Assembly (NCBI RefSeq): GCF_013314895.1 | Contig: NZ_JABTYE010000006.1 | Location: 62,001 to 126,000, forward strand | Source of the DNA: Cupriavidus gilardii | Lineage (GTDB): Bacteria > Pseudomonadota > Gammaproteobacteria > Burkholderiales > Burkholderiaceae | DNA: 64,000 nt | Direction of reading: 5' to 3' | Shown here: positions 7,898 through 16,624 of the stretch, piece by piece | Position numbering within the stretch: position 1 is the stretch's first letter | Layout: each line of letters opens with the position of its first letter | The notes under the pieces: model-generated | What the model was told of the DNA's origin: nothing | What the model saw: the letters and a program-made list of their open reading frames with translations, nothing else | Database searches by the model: none | Made by a program: the position numbers and the translations under genes

Positions 7898-8548
7898 ATG
7901 AAAGTCCTGCTGATTCCCGTCACGCCCTTCCAACAAAATTGCTCCCTGCTGATCGACGAGCGCACCGGGCGCGCCGCTGTCTGCGATCCCGGCGGCGATC
8001 TCGATCGGATCCGGAGCGCGCTGAAGGAGCAAGGCGTGACACTGGAGAAGATCCTGCTGACACACGGCCATCTGGACCACTGCGCCGGCGCCGCCGCGCT
8101 CTCGCGCGAATTCGGCGTGCCGATCGAGGGGCCGCATCGCGACGAGCAGTTCTGGATCGACCAGCTGCCGGAGCAAACCCAGCGCTTCGGCTTCGGCCAC
8201 GCGGAGGCGTTCGTGCCCGATCGCTGGCTGGATCAGGGTGATACGGTGCAGTTCGGCGACGAAACGCTCGAGGTCTACCATTGCCCCGGCCATACGCCCG
8301 GCCACGTGGTGTTCTTCTCGCGCCCGCACCGGCTTGCCATCGTCGGCGACGTGCTGTTCGCCGGCTCGATCGGCCGCACCGATTTCCCGCGCGGCAACCA
8401 CGCCGATTTGATCCGCTCGATCCGTACCAACCTGTGGCCGCTCGGCGAGGACGTGACGTTCGTGCCCGGGCACGGACCAGTCTCGACCTTCGGCGACGAA
8501 CGGCGCGACAACCCCTTCGTCGCCGACCATCTGATCGACGTCGGCTAA
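7898..8548 (+). CDS. MBL-fold metallo-hydrolase (YcbL/glyoxalase II-like)
   Basis: A 216-aa metallo-beta-lactamase-fold hydrolase. The dinuclear metal motif THGHLDH is at 55-61, the later ligands lie in [13 protein letters not shown] and [14 protein letters not shown], and the terminal His is in [12 protein letters not shown]. It has the short single-domain form of YcbL, a type II glyoxalase, without the C-terminal substrate-binding domain of GloB. Likely activity is hydrolysis of a thioester such as S-lactoylglutathione, but substrate cannot be told from sequence. ATG start at 7898; it is followed closely by the exonuclease gene. Confidence 0.88.
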   Translation: MKVLLIPVTPFQQNCSLLIDERTGRAAVCDPGGDLDRIRSALKEQGVTLEKILLTHGHLDHCAGAAALSREFGVPIEGPHRDEQFWIDQLPEQTQRFGFGHAEAFVPDRWLDQGDTVQFGDETLEVYHCPGHTPGHVVFFSRPHRLAIVGDVLFAGSIGRTDFPRGNHADLIRSIRTNLWPLGEDVTFVPGHGPVSTFGDERRDNPFVADHLIDVG

Positions 8549-8563
8549 CCGCGTGCATCGACC

Positions 8564-9240
8564 ATGGCGAAACAACAGGCTCTCCCGATACCCGTCCCGA
8601 GATCTACGTCAGCACCGATGTCGAAGCCGATGGCCCGATCCCGGGCCCGCACTCGATGCTGTCGTTCGCCTCGGTGGCGATGCTGGCCGACAAGACCGTG
8701 CTCGGCACCTTCTCGGCCAACCTGGAAACGCTGCCCGGCGCAGTCGGCCATCCGGTGCAGATGAAATGGTGGGAGACGGAGCCCGAGGCCTGGGCCGCCT
8801 GCCGGCGCGATCTGCAGCCGCCCGAGCAGGCGATGGTGCGCTATGTCGAATGGGTCGAAAGCCTGCCGGGAAAACCCGTGTTCGTAGCGTTCCCGGCCGG
8901 CTTCGATTTCACCTGGATGTTCTGGTACATGATGCGCTTCGCCGGCCGCTCGCCGTTCGGCTGGGCTGCGCTCGACATCAAGACGCTCGGTTTCTCGCTG
9001 ACCGGCCTGCGCTACCGCCGCACCGTCAAGGCTGCGATGCCGGACGCATGGAAGGACCCGCTGCCGCATACCCATGTCGCGCTGGACGACGCGCTCGAAC
9101 AGGGCGCGATGTTCTGCAATATGCTGGCCGCCCTGCGCGAGCGCGAAGCGGCCCTCGCGGCCATCGCCCCGCCCGGTCCTGCTTCGGCGGAGCCCGCCGA
9201 TACGTCCGCACCGCCCGACGATCTGGCACAGCAGGGTTGA
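8564..9240 (+). CDS. DnaQ-like 3'-5' exonuclease, apparent frame problem at the 5' end
   Basis: The frame ending at 9240 encodes a small RNase-T/DnaQ-like exonuclease. Its first conserved block [13 protein letters not shown] holds the acidic catalytic pair, [12 protein letters not shown] and [11 protein letters not shown] the later acidic residues. That frame has no ATG, GTG or TTG between the upstream stop codon (8548) and the catalytic block; the next in-frame ATG at 8656 would delete the active site. The only nearby ATG, at 8564, is in the neighbouring frame and would give [12 protein letters not shown] before running off. A one-base change between 8564 and about 8600 would join the two. 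The gene is therefore frameshifted, misassembled, or starts unusually. The nuclease substrate is unknown. Confidence 0.72.
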
Positions 9241-9420
9241 CCCCTAGGTCGCGTCCGCGCCACGCTGGGCGGTGACCATGTCGCCATCGCCTATAGTAAA
9301 AGCGTGCATGGCCGTTCCGACGCCGCGCCGTGCGCAACTGCGGCGGCCTCGCCATGCATGGCGGTCCACCGCTATGGTCAAGACCGCCTGACGCGCGTTC
9401 CTGTCGAGGAGGTGTCGATC

Positions 9421-9639
9421 ATGCGTTTCCATCCCGATCTTCACTGGCGGCATCTGGCCGAACGGCTGCACCGGCCACCGCACGCGCACAGTGTCGCCCA
9501 CTCCCATCCCGCCGACGATGAAGCCGACATCGCCAAGGCCACGGTCTACGTCAGCACCGTGGCGCTGGTACTGCTGCTGATCGTGCTGGCGGCCATCGCT
9601 TTCGGTCAGGAGGCCATGCACTGGCTGGGTGTCAAATAA
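9421..9639 (+). CDS. Small single-pass membrane protein, unknown function
   Basis: A 72-aa protein not assigned to a family. The ATG at 9421 is preceded by GAGGAGG, which settles the start. Residues 1-38 are hydrophilic with many histidines (PHAHSVAHSHPADDEAD). A single strongly hydrophobic segment follows (about 43-62, VYVSTVALVLLLIVLAAIAF) and a short tail. A hairpin terminator lies about 35 bp downstream, so it is probably a monocistronic unit. The His-rich face suggests metal contact, which is only a guess. Confidence 0.7.
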   Translation: MRFHPDLHWRHLAERLHRPPHAHSVAHSHPADDEADIAKATVYVSTVALVLLLIVLAAIAFGQEAMHWLGVK

Positions 9640-9675
9640 CGACCCGCCTGAAGCTACCGCGCCTCCAGCACCGGG

Positions 9676-9706
9676 CCGGCCTCCATACGGAGGCCGGTTT
9701 CTATTT
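9676..9706 (+). terminator. Intrinsic terminator after the small membrane protein gene
   Basis: A 9-bp perfect stem, CCGGCCTCC (9676-9684) with GGAGGCCGG (9689-9697), loop ATAC, followed by TTTCTATTT. Confidence 0.8.
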
Positions 9707-9798
9707 GGGGGATCGGTTCGAGCCGGCGTTCAGTTGGATCTGGGGATCGGTTCGATCTGGTGGACGACCTCGATCTCGAGCCCGGTCCGATCCGCGAC

Positions 9799-10158
9799 TC
9801 AGGACAGCAGCGCGGCCACGTTCTCGGGCGGCCGGCCGATCGCCGCGCGCTGGCCGCGCACCACGATGGGCCGCTGCAGCAGGATCGGATGATCGGCCAC
9901 GGCCTGCAGCACCTCGGCGTCGCTCAGACCCGGATCGGCCAGGTCGAGCTCGGCGTAGATCGCCTCGTTGTCGCGCACCATCTGCCGCACCGGCACGTCG
10001 AGCAGCGCATGCAGCTGCTTGAGCGTGGCCAGCGTCGGTGGCGTCTTCAGGTACTCGACCACCTCGACCGGTTCGCCCAGGCGTTCGGCAGCCTGCTGTA
10101 CCAGCGCCAGCGTGTCGCGCGACTTGGAGCAGCGCGGATTGTGGTAAATCTTGATCAT
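9799..10158 (-). CDS. arsC: ArsC/Spx-family arsenate reductase (glutaredoxin type)
   Basis: A 119-aa thioredoxin-fold protein of the ArsC family. The catalytic cysteine is Cys10 in IYHNPRCSKSRDT. The cis-proline region and conserved arginines of the family are present (HPILLQRPIVV). Such enzymes reduce arsenate to arsenite with glutathione and glutaredoxin. There is no ars operon around it, and many chromosomal members of this group have no proven arsenic role, so arsenate reductase is the family name rather than a tested function. The start is the ATG at 10156-10158. Confidence 0.87.
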   Translation of the reverse strand: MIKIYHNPRCSKSRDTLALVQQAAERLGEPVEVVEYLKTPPTLATLKQLHALLDVPVRQMVRDNEAIYAELDLADPGLSDAEVLQAVADHPILLQRPIVVRGQRAAIGRPPENVAALLS

Positions 10159-10272
10159 GGGTTCGTCACCTCGAAACGCAAACGTTGTCATCTTCGAACA
10201 CGACGGACTATACAAGCAGTGCCGGCGACCCGGTGCGCCGCGCGCCTCCTCTTCGGTACCACTCCAGACGCC

Positions 10273-10857
10273 ATGACCACGAACCAGGCCACCCTTGCCG
10301 CGCCCACCGTGCGCGATGCCACCGACGACGACCTCCCCGCGATCCACGCGATCTACACGCACCACGTGCTGCACGGCCGCGCGTCGTTCGAGGAAGTACC
10401 GCCCACGCTCGATGAAATGCGCGAGCGCCGCGCCGCGGTACTGGCAAAGGGCCTGCCCTATCTGGTGGCCGAGCTGCAGATCGACGGCCGCCCGGTGGTG
10501 GCGGGCTACGCCTACGCGTCGTCCTATCGCACGCGCAGCGCTTACCGCCACACCATCGAGGATTCGATCTACCTGGACGAGGCCCATCGCGGCCGCGGCA
10601 TCGGCGCGGTACTGCTGGCCGCGCTGCTCGCCCGCTGCGAACACGGCCCCTGGCGCCAGATGGTCGCCGTGATCGCCTGCCCCGCCGGCGGCGAAGGCAA
10701 CGGCTCGATCGCGCTGCACGAACGCATGGGCTTTCGCATGGCCGGCCGCCTGGAGGCGGTCGGCTTCAAGCATGGCCAGTGGATCGATACGGCGCTGATG
10801 CAGAGGGCGTTGGGAGCGGGCGCGACGGCGTTGCCAGGGGAGGCCGCGGCAAGTTGA
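10273..10857 (+). CDS. GNAT N-acetyltransferase (phosphinothricin/methionine sulfone type)
   Basis: A 194-aa GNAT enzyme. Motif A for acetyl-CoA binding is EAHRGRGIGAVLLAALL; the N-terminal part (VRDATDDDLPAIHAIYTHHVLHGRASFEE) and VIACPAGGEGNGSIALHERMGF match the Pat/MddA group, which acetylates methionine sulfoximine or sulfone and phosphinothricin. The start is the ATG at 10273, diverging from the arsC-like gene with about 115 bp between starts. A hairpin terminator follows. Substrate specificity is an inference from the subfamily. Confidence 0.85.
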   Translation: MTTNQATLAAPTVRDATDDDLPAIHAIYTHHVLHGRASFEEVPPTLDEMRERRAAVLAKGLPYLVAELQIDGRPVVAGYAYASSYRTRSAYRHTIEDSIYLDEAHRGRGIGAVLLAALLARCEHGPWRQMVAVIACPAGGEGNGSIALHERMGFRMAGRLEAVGFKHGQWIDTALMQRALGAGATALPGEAAAS

Positions 10858-10880
10858 GCCGCGGCTGCGGTCCAATGCAA

Positions 10881-10908
10881 ACGGCCCGCATCAGCGGGCC
10901 GTTCGTCT
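10881..10908. terminator. Hairpin between convergent GNAT and M20 genes
   Basis: Perfect 9-bp stem ACGGCCCGC (10881-10889) with GCGGGCCGT (10894-10902), loop ATCA, then TCGTCT on the plus strand and GTTTGC on the minus strand. Likely a shared terminator for the two convergent genes, though the T-tracts are short. Confidence 0.6.
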
Positions 10909-10939
10909 ATCCACAGGGCGGCGTCGGCCCAGGGTCAAA

Positions 10940-12208
10940 TCACGACATCAAATCCGACAACGCCAGCGCCACCACCTTGGTGGCACGGTTCAGGTCGTTC
11001 AGCCGCAGGTTTTCGTCCGAGTTGTGGCCGCGGGCTTCCATCAGCGTGCGGGGGCCGGCGCCGTACAGCACGGTCGGGATGCCGCGGCTGGTGTAGTGGC
11101 GGGCGTCGGTGTACAGCGGCACGCCGTGCACCGGGATGTCGACGCCGAACACTTCCTCGGCGCGGCTCTTGAGCGCGCCGATCAGCTTCTCCACGCCCGG
11201 CAGTTCAGACAGCGGCTCGGCCAGGATGATGCGCTCGACCTTGACCTCGATGCCGGGGCGCTCCTTGGCGGCCTTCTCTACGACCGCGCGGATCTCGCCT
11301 TCCGCGTCGAAGCCGATCTCTTCCGGGATCATGCGGCGGTCGATGCGGAAGGTCACCAGGTCGGGCACCACGTTGGTGTTGATGCCGCCCTTGATCAGGC
11401 CGACGTTCAGCGTCGCGGTGTCGATGCCCGGCACCTTGGACTTGCGCGTGGCCAGCTCGGCGCGCAGACCGTAGACCGCCTGCAGGATGTGCGTCGCGGC
11501 TTCGATCGCGTCGACGCCGGTATGCGGCATCGCGGCATGGCCCTGCTTGCCCTTGACGGTGACTTCGACGTGCAGGCAGCCGTTATGCGCGGACGTGATG
11601 CCGTACGAGAAGCCGGCCGAGATCGCGTAATCCGGCTTGGTCAGACCCTGGTCCAGCAGGAACTTCGGACCGATGTCGCCGCCGGTTTCCTCGTCGTAGG
11701 TGAACTGCAGCTCGACCGTGCCGTTGAGCCTGGCGCCCTGCTTTTCGGCTTCCATCAGCGCCAGCACCGCGTAGGTGTAGGTGGCGAAATCCGACTTCGA
11801 CACCGCCACGCCGCGGCCGTACATCACCGGACCGTGCTGGCTGTCGGCGATCTCGCCGCCGTACGGGTCCTTGGTCCAGCCCAGCCCCGGCGGCACCACG
11901 TCGCCGTGCGCGTTCATCGCGATGGTCGGACCGCCGTTGCCGAAGGTCTTGCGCACGATCAGGTTGGTGGCGCTGATCATGCCGGCCGCCTTGACCAGCT
12001 CGTCGGGCACCTTGTGCGCCTCGACCTGAAAGCCCAGGCCTTCCAGCAGTTGCCGCGCACGCGCGCCATGGGCGTCGCAGTCGCCCGGGGGGTTGTCCGA
12101 GGGGACCTTGACCAGCTCGGCAAGGAAGGCCTCCTGCTGCGGACGATGGGCGTCGATGAAGCTGGTCAGCGTGGTTTGCGTGGGGTTCATATGGTCTCGT
12201 GCGGTCAT
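10940..12208 (-). CDS. M20-family metallopeptidase (ArgE/DapE-type deacylase)
   Basis: A 422-aa zinc amidohydrolase of the ArgE/DapE/ACY1 group. The metal-binding pattern is visible: MNAHGDVVPPG, then YGRGVAVSKSDF, and TYDEETGGDIGP with the general-base and metal glutamates. The dimerisation region includes GKQGHAAMPHTGVDA. It hydrolyses an N-acyl or N-carbamoyl amino acid; the substrate is unknown. The ATG at 12206-12208 is used; ATG at 12188-12190 is an alternative. It is followed (in transcription order it follows) the AllC/HyuC-like gene with about 70 bp between them, so both likely belong to one amide-catabolic unit with dctA and the GntR gene across the divergent promoter. Confidence 0.85.
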   Translation of the reverse strand: MTARDHMNPTQTTLTSFIDAHRPQQEAFLAELVKVPSDNPPGDCDAHGARARQLLEGLGFQVEAHKVPDELVKAAGMISATNLIVRKTFGNGGPTIAMNAHGDVVPPGLGWTKDPYGGEIADSQHGPVMYGRGVAVSKSDFATYTYAVLALMEAEKQGARLNGTVELQFTYDEETGGDIGPKFLLDQGLTKPDYAISAGFSYGITSAHNGCLHVEVTVKGKQGHAAMPHTGVDAIEAATHILQAVYGLRAELATRKSKVPGIDTATLNVGLIKGGINTNVVPDLVTFRIDRRMIPEEIGFDAEGEIRAVVEKAAKERPGIEVKVERIILAEPLSELPGVEKLIGALKSRAEEVFGVDIPVHGVPLYTDARHYTSRGIPTVLYGAGPRTLMEARGHNSDENLRLNDLNRATKVVALALSDLMS

Positions 12209-12275
12209 GGCTCTTCGCTGGTTGGCTGAGGGCGCGCTGGGCGCTGGAGTTGGTTCGGAATGAAGGCGACCGACA

Positions 12276-13541
12276 TCAAGGACGGGCGCTGAAGTGTTCG
12301 ACGAAGTCGGAGAACACCCGCGCGGCGAGCGCGGCGTCCTCGACCGTCATGGTCTCGGTCGGATGGTGGCTGATGCCGCCGTTGCCGCAGCGCACGAACA
12401 GCATCGCCACGTCGGCGATCGCGGCGATCGCCATCGCGTCGTGGCCGGCGCCGGACGGCAGCAGACGCACGGGCACACCCTGGCGTTCGATCGCCGCGGC
12501 CCATTGCTGCTGCAGCCACGGGGCGCACGGCACGCTGGCCGCCTCGTGCGTCTTGCGTACTTGCGGGCGGACCTGGCGACGGGCGCAGACACGTTCGATC
12601 TCGGCCAGCACGTCGGCGACGGCGGCCTGCCGCACCGCATCCTCACCGGCGCGGATGTCGATCGAGAACACCGCGCGGCCGGGTACCACATTGGCCGCGC
12701 CGTTCGGTACGTTGAACTGACCGACGGTGCCGACGAGGCCCGGCGTGCCGCTGCAGCGGCGTTCGATGAACAGGCCGATCTCGGCGGCGGCCATCGCGGC
12801 GTCCCGGCGCATGTCCATGGGCACCGTGCCGGCATGGCCGGCCAGGCCGTCGAGCTCGACGATAAAGCGGGTCGCGCCGGAAATCGCGGTCACCACGCCG
12901 ACCGGCAGGTTCTCGTTCAGCAGCACCGGCCCCTGTTCGATGTGCACTTCGACGAAGGCCAGCACCCTGTCGCGCGCGTGCGCCGCGGCCGGCAGCCCCG
13001 AAGGATCGAAGCCGGCGGCGCGCATCACCTCGCGCATGGTCTTGCCGCTGTCGTCGACGTTGTCGAGCACGTTCTGGTCGAAGGTGCCGGCGATCGCGCG
13101 GCTGCCCAGCAGCGTCGCCTTGAAGCGCACACCCTCTTCCTCCGCAAAGCCCACCACCTCGATCGCGAACGGAAAGCGTTTGCCCTGACGGTGCCATTCG
13201 GCGACGCAGGCGATCGGCAGGATCACGCCCAGATTGCCGTCGTAGCGGCCGGCATCGCGCACCGTATCGAAATGCGATCCGGTCAGCAGGGCCGGCGCGC
13301 CCGGCTCGGTGCCTTCATAGCGGCCGATCACGTTGCCGGCGGCGTCGCGGCGCACCGTCATGCCGGCCGCTTCCATCCAGGCCGCGAGCTGGGCGGCGGC
13401 GCCGTGGTGCGCGTCGGTCAGATAGGTGCGAGTCAGCATGCCCGGCTGCTCGGTATGGACGGCGAGGGCGTCGGCCCAGGCCATGATGCGCGCGCCAACT
13501 TCGGTGCCGGACACCGTGGAGGGCGTTGTGGATGCTGCCAT
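12276..13541 (-). CDS. Allantoate amidohydrolase / N-carbamoyl-L-amino-acid hydrolase (AllC/HyuC family)
   Basis: A 421-aa M20-type hydrolase of the AllC/HyuC/beta-ureidopropionase group, which cleaves ureido (carbamoyl) bonds releasing ammonia and CO2. Family signatures are GSHFDTVRDAGRYDG, VVGFAEEEGVRF (two metal glutamates), VEVHIEQGPVL, AGHAGTVPMDMRRDA and LPSGAGHDAMAIA, and the metal His in NGGISHHPTE. The start ATG at 13539-13541 has AGGAG in front; the longer open frame is spurious. Sequence alone does not separate allantoate amidohydrolase from the hydantoin/pyrimidine enzymes. The closeness to the glyoxylate operon slightly favours allantoate. Confidence 0.85.
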   Translation of the reverse strand: MAASTTPSTVSGTEVGARIMAWADALAVHTEQPGMLTRTYLTDAHHGAAAQLAAWMEAAGMTVRRDAAGNVIGRYEGTEPGAPALLTGSHFDTVRDAGRYDGNLGVILPIACVAEWHRQGKRFPFAIEVVGFAEEEGVRFKATLLGSRAIAGTFDQNVLDNVDDSGKTMREVMRAAGFDPSGLPAAAHARDRVLAFVEVHIEQGPVLLNENLPVGVVTAISGATRFIVELDGLAGHAGTVPMDMRRDAAMAAAEIGLFIERRCSGTPGLVGTVGQFNVPNGAANVVPGRAVFSIDIRAGEDAVRQAAVADVLAEIERVCARRQVRPQVRKTHEAASVPCAPWLQQQWAAAIERQGVPVRLLPSGAGHDAMAIAAIADVAMLFVRCGNGGISHHPTETMTVEDAALAARVFSDFVEHFSARP

Positions 13542-13762
13542 GCGTGTCTCCTGCTGAACGGATCGTGCCGGCTGTACGCCGGCACCCGGGCCCCCGGACG
13601 GGGATGCGATGACTGTAGCGCGCTCGCTTGCGGCCTGGCGAGCCTGTTGGGCTGGCCGTCTGGCGCGGTGGCTGTTGTGCTTGTGTGCTGCGCTGTTTCC
13701 CCGGCGCTTGGGCGCGCACGGGTGCATCGATGCAGGCCATGTTAGCACAGTGAATTCAAAAA

Positions 13763-13791
13763 TTGCATACAAAAAAGATATGCACTATATT
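13763..13791 (+). promoter_or_regulatory. Predicted dctA promoter with overlapping operator
   Basis: A sigma-70-like pair, TTGCAT (13763-13768) and TATATT (13786-13791), spaced 17 bp. Between and overlapping them lies an inverted repeat TGCATA (13764-13769) / TATGCA (13779-13784). The dyad sits where a repressor would block polymerase. The GntR/FadR-family gene at 15511 downstream of dctA is the natural candidate to bind it. The stretch 13542-14013 has no gene; the predicted transcript leader of dctA is about 215 nt. Confidence 0.65.
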
Positions 13792-14013
13792 CGGGTCCAG
13801 GTTCCGACAAAGCGCTGCGGACAATCCGGTCCAGACAGCCGTCGGCGTGAATTCCGCCCCAACAGGGGGGCCTTCCACGCGAGCCCACACCCCCGCACCG
13901 GGGAGGTGTGCCGGACCCGAGACACCGTTGCCCACAAGCGGCACGGTGGCAGTCCTGAATCGAACAGGGCGAGCCGTCACACCGATACGGACCCGCCCGT
14001 CTGGAGACAAGTC

Positions 14014-15468
14014 ATGCAGCAACCCGCCCTGCCCGGCGCCAGCCGGCCGCACGCGCCCACGCCCAATCCCGTCCCCCGCCATCCGCTCCATCGCTTCACG
14101 CGCTCGCTGTTCGGCCAGGTGCTGATCGCGCTGGTGCTGGGCACCGTGCTTGGCCTCGCCTTTCCCGAGTTCGCCGCCAAATTGAAGCCACTCGGCGACG
14201 CCTTCATCAAGCTGATCAAGATGTTGATCGCGCCGATCGTGTTCTGCGTGGTCGTCGCCGGCATCTGTGGCGCTGGCGAGCTGAAAAAGGTCGGCCGCGT
14301 CGGCGTCAAGGCGGTGATCTATTTCGAGATCGTCACCACCATCGCGCTGGCGCTTGGCATTGTGCTCGCGTATGTGTTCGAGCCGGGCGCCGGCATGAAC
14401 GTCAACCCGGCCTCGCTGGACGCCTCGGCGATGAGCGCCTATGTCGACAACGCGGCCAAGGTGGCCAGCGGCGGCACCGTCGACTTCCTGCTCAAGCTGA
14501 TTCCGTCGACCATGATCGGCGCCTTCTCGTCGGGCGACGTGCTGCAGGTGCTGCTGGTTTCGGTGCTGTTCGGCTGCGCGCTGTCGCTGATCGGCGAGCC
14601 GGGCCGGCCGCTGGTCCGGCTGATCGACACCTTCTCGCAGGCGCTGTTCAAGATGATGAGCTTCATCATCAAGCTGGCGCCGCTGGGCGTGCTGGGCGCG
14701 GTGGCCTTCACCGTTGGCAAGTACGGCATCGGTTCGCTCAAGCAGCTGGGCTTCCTGGTGGTGCTGTTCTACGGCGCCGTCGTCGTGTTCGTGGCCGTGG
14801 TGCTGGGCACCGTGATGCGGCTGTCGGGCTTCTCGGTGTTCAAGCTGATCAAGTACCTGCGCGCCGAACTGCTGGTGGTGCTGGGCACCGCCTCGTCCGA
14901 CAGCGTGCTGCCGCAGATCATGCGCAAGCTGGAATTCATGGGCATTCGCAAGTCGGTGGTGGGCCTGGTGATTCCGACCGGTTACTCGTTCAACCTCGAC
15001 GCCTTCTCGATCTACCTGACGCTGGCCGCGGTGTTCATCGCGCAGGCCACCAATACCGCGCTGTCGATGGCCGACCTGCTCGGCATCCTGGCGGTGGCGC
15101 TGGTGACCTCCAAGGGCGCCCACGGCATTCCGGGTTCCGCCATCGTGATCCTGGCCGCGACGCTGTCGGCGCATCCGGCGATCCCGGCGATCGGCCTGGT
15201 GCTGGTGCTGTCGGTCGACTGGTTCATCGGCATCGCCCGTGCGCTCGGCAACCTGATCGGCAACTGCGTCGCCACCGTGGTGGTTGCGGCCTGGGAAAAA
15301 GACATCGATCGCGAACGCGCGCATGCCGTGCTGAACGGCGAGATCCCGACCGCCGAACTGGACGAGGGCCTGAGCGCGCCGGTGCTTGATGGCCTGGACG
15401 GCCTGGAGGGTGGCCAAGCCACGGCCCCCGGGTATGCGCCGGTGCCGGGTAAAGCCACGGGACGATAG
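14014..15468 (+). CDS. dctA: Dicarboxylate/amino acid:cation symporter, DctA type
   Basis: A 484-aa inner-membrane transporter of the DAACS family (glutamate/C4-dicarboxylate symporters). About eight hydrophobic helices plus the two re-entrant loops are visible, with family motifs FIKLIKMLIAPIVFC, LGTASSDSVLPQIMRK (serine-rich hairpin) and PTGYSFNLDAFSIYLTLAA. It imports C4-dicarboxylates or related acids with protons or sodium. The ATG at 14014 has GGAG upstream; the open frame upstream is non-coding. It lies between divergent ureido-hydrolase genes and a GntR regulator, so its substrate may be a catabolic intermediate of that pathway rather than succinate. The C-terminal tail beyond residue 450 is variable. 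Confidence 0.9.
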   Translation: MQQPALPGASRPHAPTPNPVPRHPLHRFTRSLFGQVLIALVLGTVLGLAFPEFAAKLKPLGDAFIKLIKMLIAPIVFCVVVAGICGAGELKKVGRVGVKAVIYFEIVTTIALALGIVLAYVFEPGAGMNVNPASLDASAMSAYVDNAAKVASGGTVDFLLKLIPSTMIGAFSSGDVLQVLLVSVLFGCALSLIGEPGRPLVRLIDTFSQALFKMMSFIIKLAPLGVLGAVAFTVGKYGIGSLKQLGFLVVLFYGAVVVFVAVVLGTVMRLSGFSVFKLIKYLRAELLVVLGTASSDSVLPQIMRKLEFMGIRKSVVGLVIPTGYSFNLDAFSIYLTLAAVFIAQATNTALSMADLLGILAVALVTSKGAHGIPGSAIVILAATLSAHPAIPAIGLVLVLSVDWFIGIARALGNLIGNCVATVVVAAWEKDIDRERAHAVLNGEIPTAELDEGLSAPVLDGLDGLEGGQATAPGYAPVPGKATGR

Positions 15469-15510
15469 AATTCGGCATTTCCCCCAAGCGCGCCGCCCGC
15501 GCTGCGCCCC

Positions 15511-16200
15511 ATGCCCGAGCATATCGACCCTGCCATGACCGCCGAGGCGATCGCCGACGACATCGTCGCGGCGATCGTCTCGCACCGCCTGCCGCCCGGC
15601 ACCAAGCTGCGCGAGGAGGCTCTGGCGGCGGTCTACCGGGTCAGCCGTACCAAGGTGCGCGCGGCGCTGCTGATGCTGTCCAAGGACAAGGTGATCCAGA
15701 TCGTGCCCGACAAGGGCGCCTTCGTCGCCAAGCCCAGCGCCGAGGAGGCGCGCGAGGTCTTTGCCGTGCGGCGCATTCTGGAGGCCGCGCTGGCGCGCGA
15801 ATTCGTCGCGCGCGCCACCGCCGCCGACTACAAGCGGATCGACAAGCATCTGGCCGCCGAAAGGAAGGCTCTGGCCGGCAACGACGCGCAAACGCGTACC
15901 CGCCTGCTCAGCGACTTCCATATCCTGCTGGCCGAGGTGGTCGGCAACAAGGTGCTGATCGAGATGCTGCACGAGCTGTCGATGCGCAGCGCGGTAATCA
16001 CGATGCTGTACCAGTCGCGCCGGGACGCGGCCTGCTCCTCGGACGAACATCGCGAGTTCATCGAAGCGGCCCGCGCCGGCGACGCCGAGCGCGCGGTCGA
16101 GCTGATGGTCGGCCACCTGAGTCATGTCGAAGGCGCGCTGCACTTCGACGAGGTGCCGGCGCCGGCCGGCAAGGATCTGGTGGCGGCGCTGCTTGCCTGA
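15511..16200 (+). CDS. GntR-family transcriptional regulator, FadR (FCD) subfamily
   Basis: A 229-aa regulator. The N-terminal winged helix (about 8-75; LPPGTKLREEALAAVYRVSRTKVRAAL) is followed by an all-helical FCD effector domain with the metal-binding residues of the subfamily (Asp in LSDFHILLAEV, His in EHREFIEAA and VGHLSHVE). FCD regulators bind small carboxylates or their metal complexes. It starts 42 bp after dctA in the same direction and probably controls dctA and the divergent amidohydrolase genes through the dyad at 13764-13784. The FCD effector here is unknown. Confidence 0.88.
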   Translation: MPEHIDPAMTAEAIADDIVAAIVSHRLPPGTKLREEALAAVYRVSRTKVRAALLMLSKDKVIQIVPDKGAFVAKPSAEEAREVFAVRRILEAALAREFVARATAADYKRIDKHLAAERKALAGNDAQTRTRLLSDFHILLAEVVGNKVLIEMLHELSMRSAVITMLYQSRRDAACSSDEHREFIEAARAGDAERAVELMVGHLSHVEGALHFDEVPAPAGKDLVAALLA

Positions 16201-16224
16201 CTCCATCGTCCGCGGCGCGCCGCG

Positions 16225-16590
16225 TCAGCGCTTGCGCCGCCGCGACCACCACCACAGCCCGTACACCGCGACATTGATCGCCACCACCACCGCTCCCAAC
16301 CACAGCTGCGTCTCCCGCGTCAGCGCCTGCGGGTACAGCAGCGGCAGCAGATACTGCTCGACGAAGCCGCCGGCATAGCCCTGTTCGCCGGCGGCGTGCC
16401 GCAGCCGGTTCTCCAGCGGGGTCAGTGGGCAGATCCAGCCGGTCCATTCGACAGTGGCGCCCCACAGCGCGGCCGGCAGATGCAGCCATGCGATGCGGGG
16501 CCAGCGCCACAGCAGCACGCCGCCCGCGACCACGAAGGCGACGAACAGCAGGTGCAGCAGCACCACGGCGTCGGCGAGCCAGGCGGCCAT
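16225..16590 (-). CDS. DUF2784-family small membrane protein
   Basis: A 121-aa integral membrane protein with about four hydrophobic segments. The signature WGATVEWTGWICPLTPLEN matches the DUF2784 family, of unknown function. The ATG at 16588-16590 follows GAGGAGGG, which decides the start over a TTG seven codons earlier. It is convergent with the GntR gene. Confidence 0.82.
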   Translation of the reverse strand: MAAWLADAVVLLHLLFVAFVVAGGVLLWRWPRIAWLHLPAALWGATVEWTGWICPLTPLENRLRHAAGEQGYAGGFVEQYLLPLLYPQALTRETQLWLGAVVVAINVAVYGLWWWSRRRKR

Positions 16591-16624
16591 CGGCCCTCCT
16601 CTACACAGCAAGCGCTTCGGGTCC

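Noticed and set aside
13756..16206. 816-codon open frame opposite dctA and the GntR gene
   Set aside because: Low-complexity Gln/His/Arg-rich shadow; real transporter and regulator lie on the other strand.
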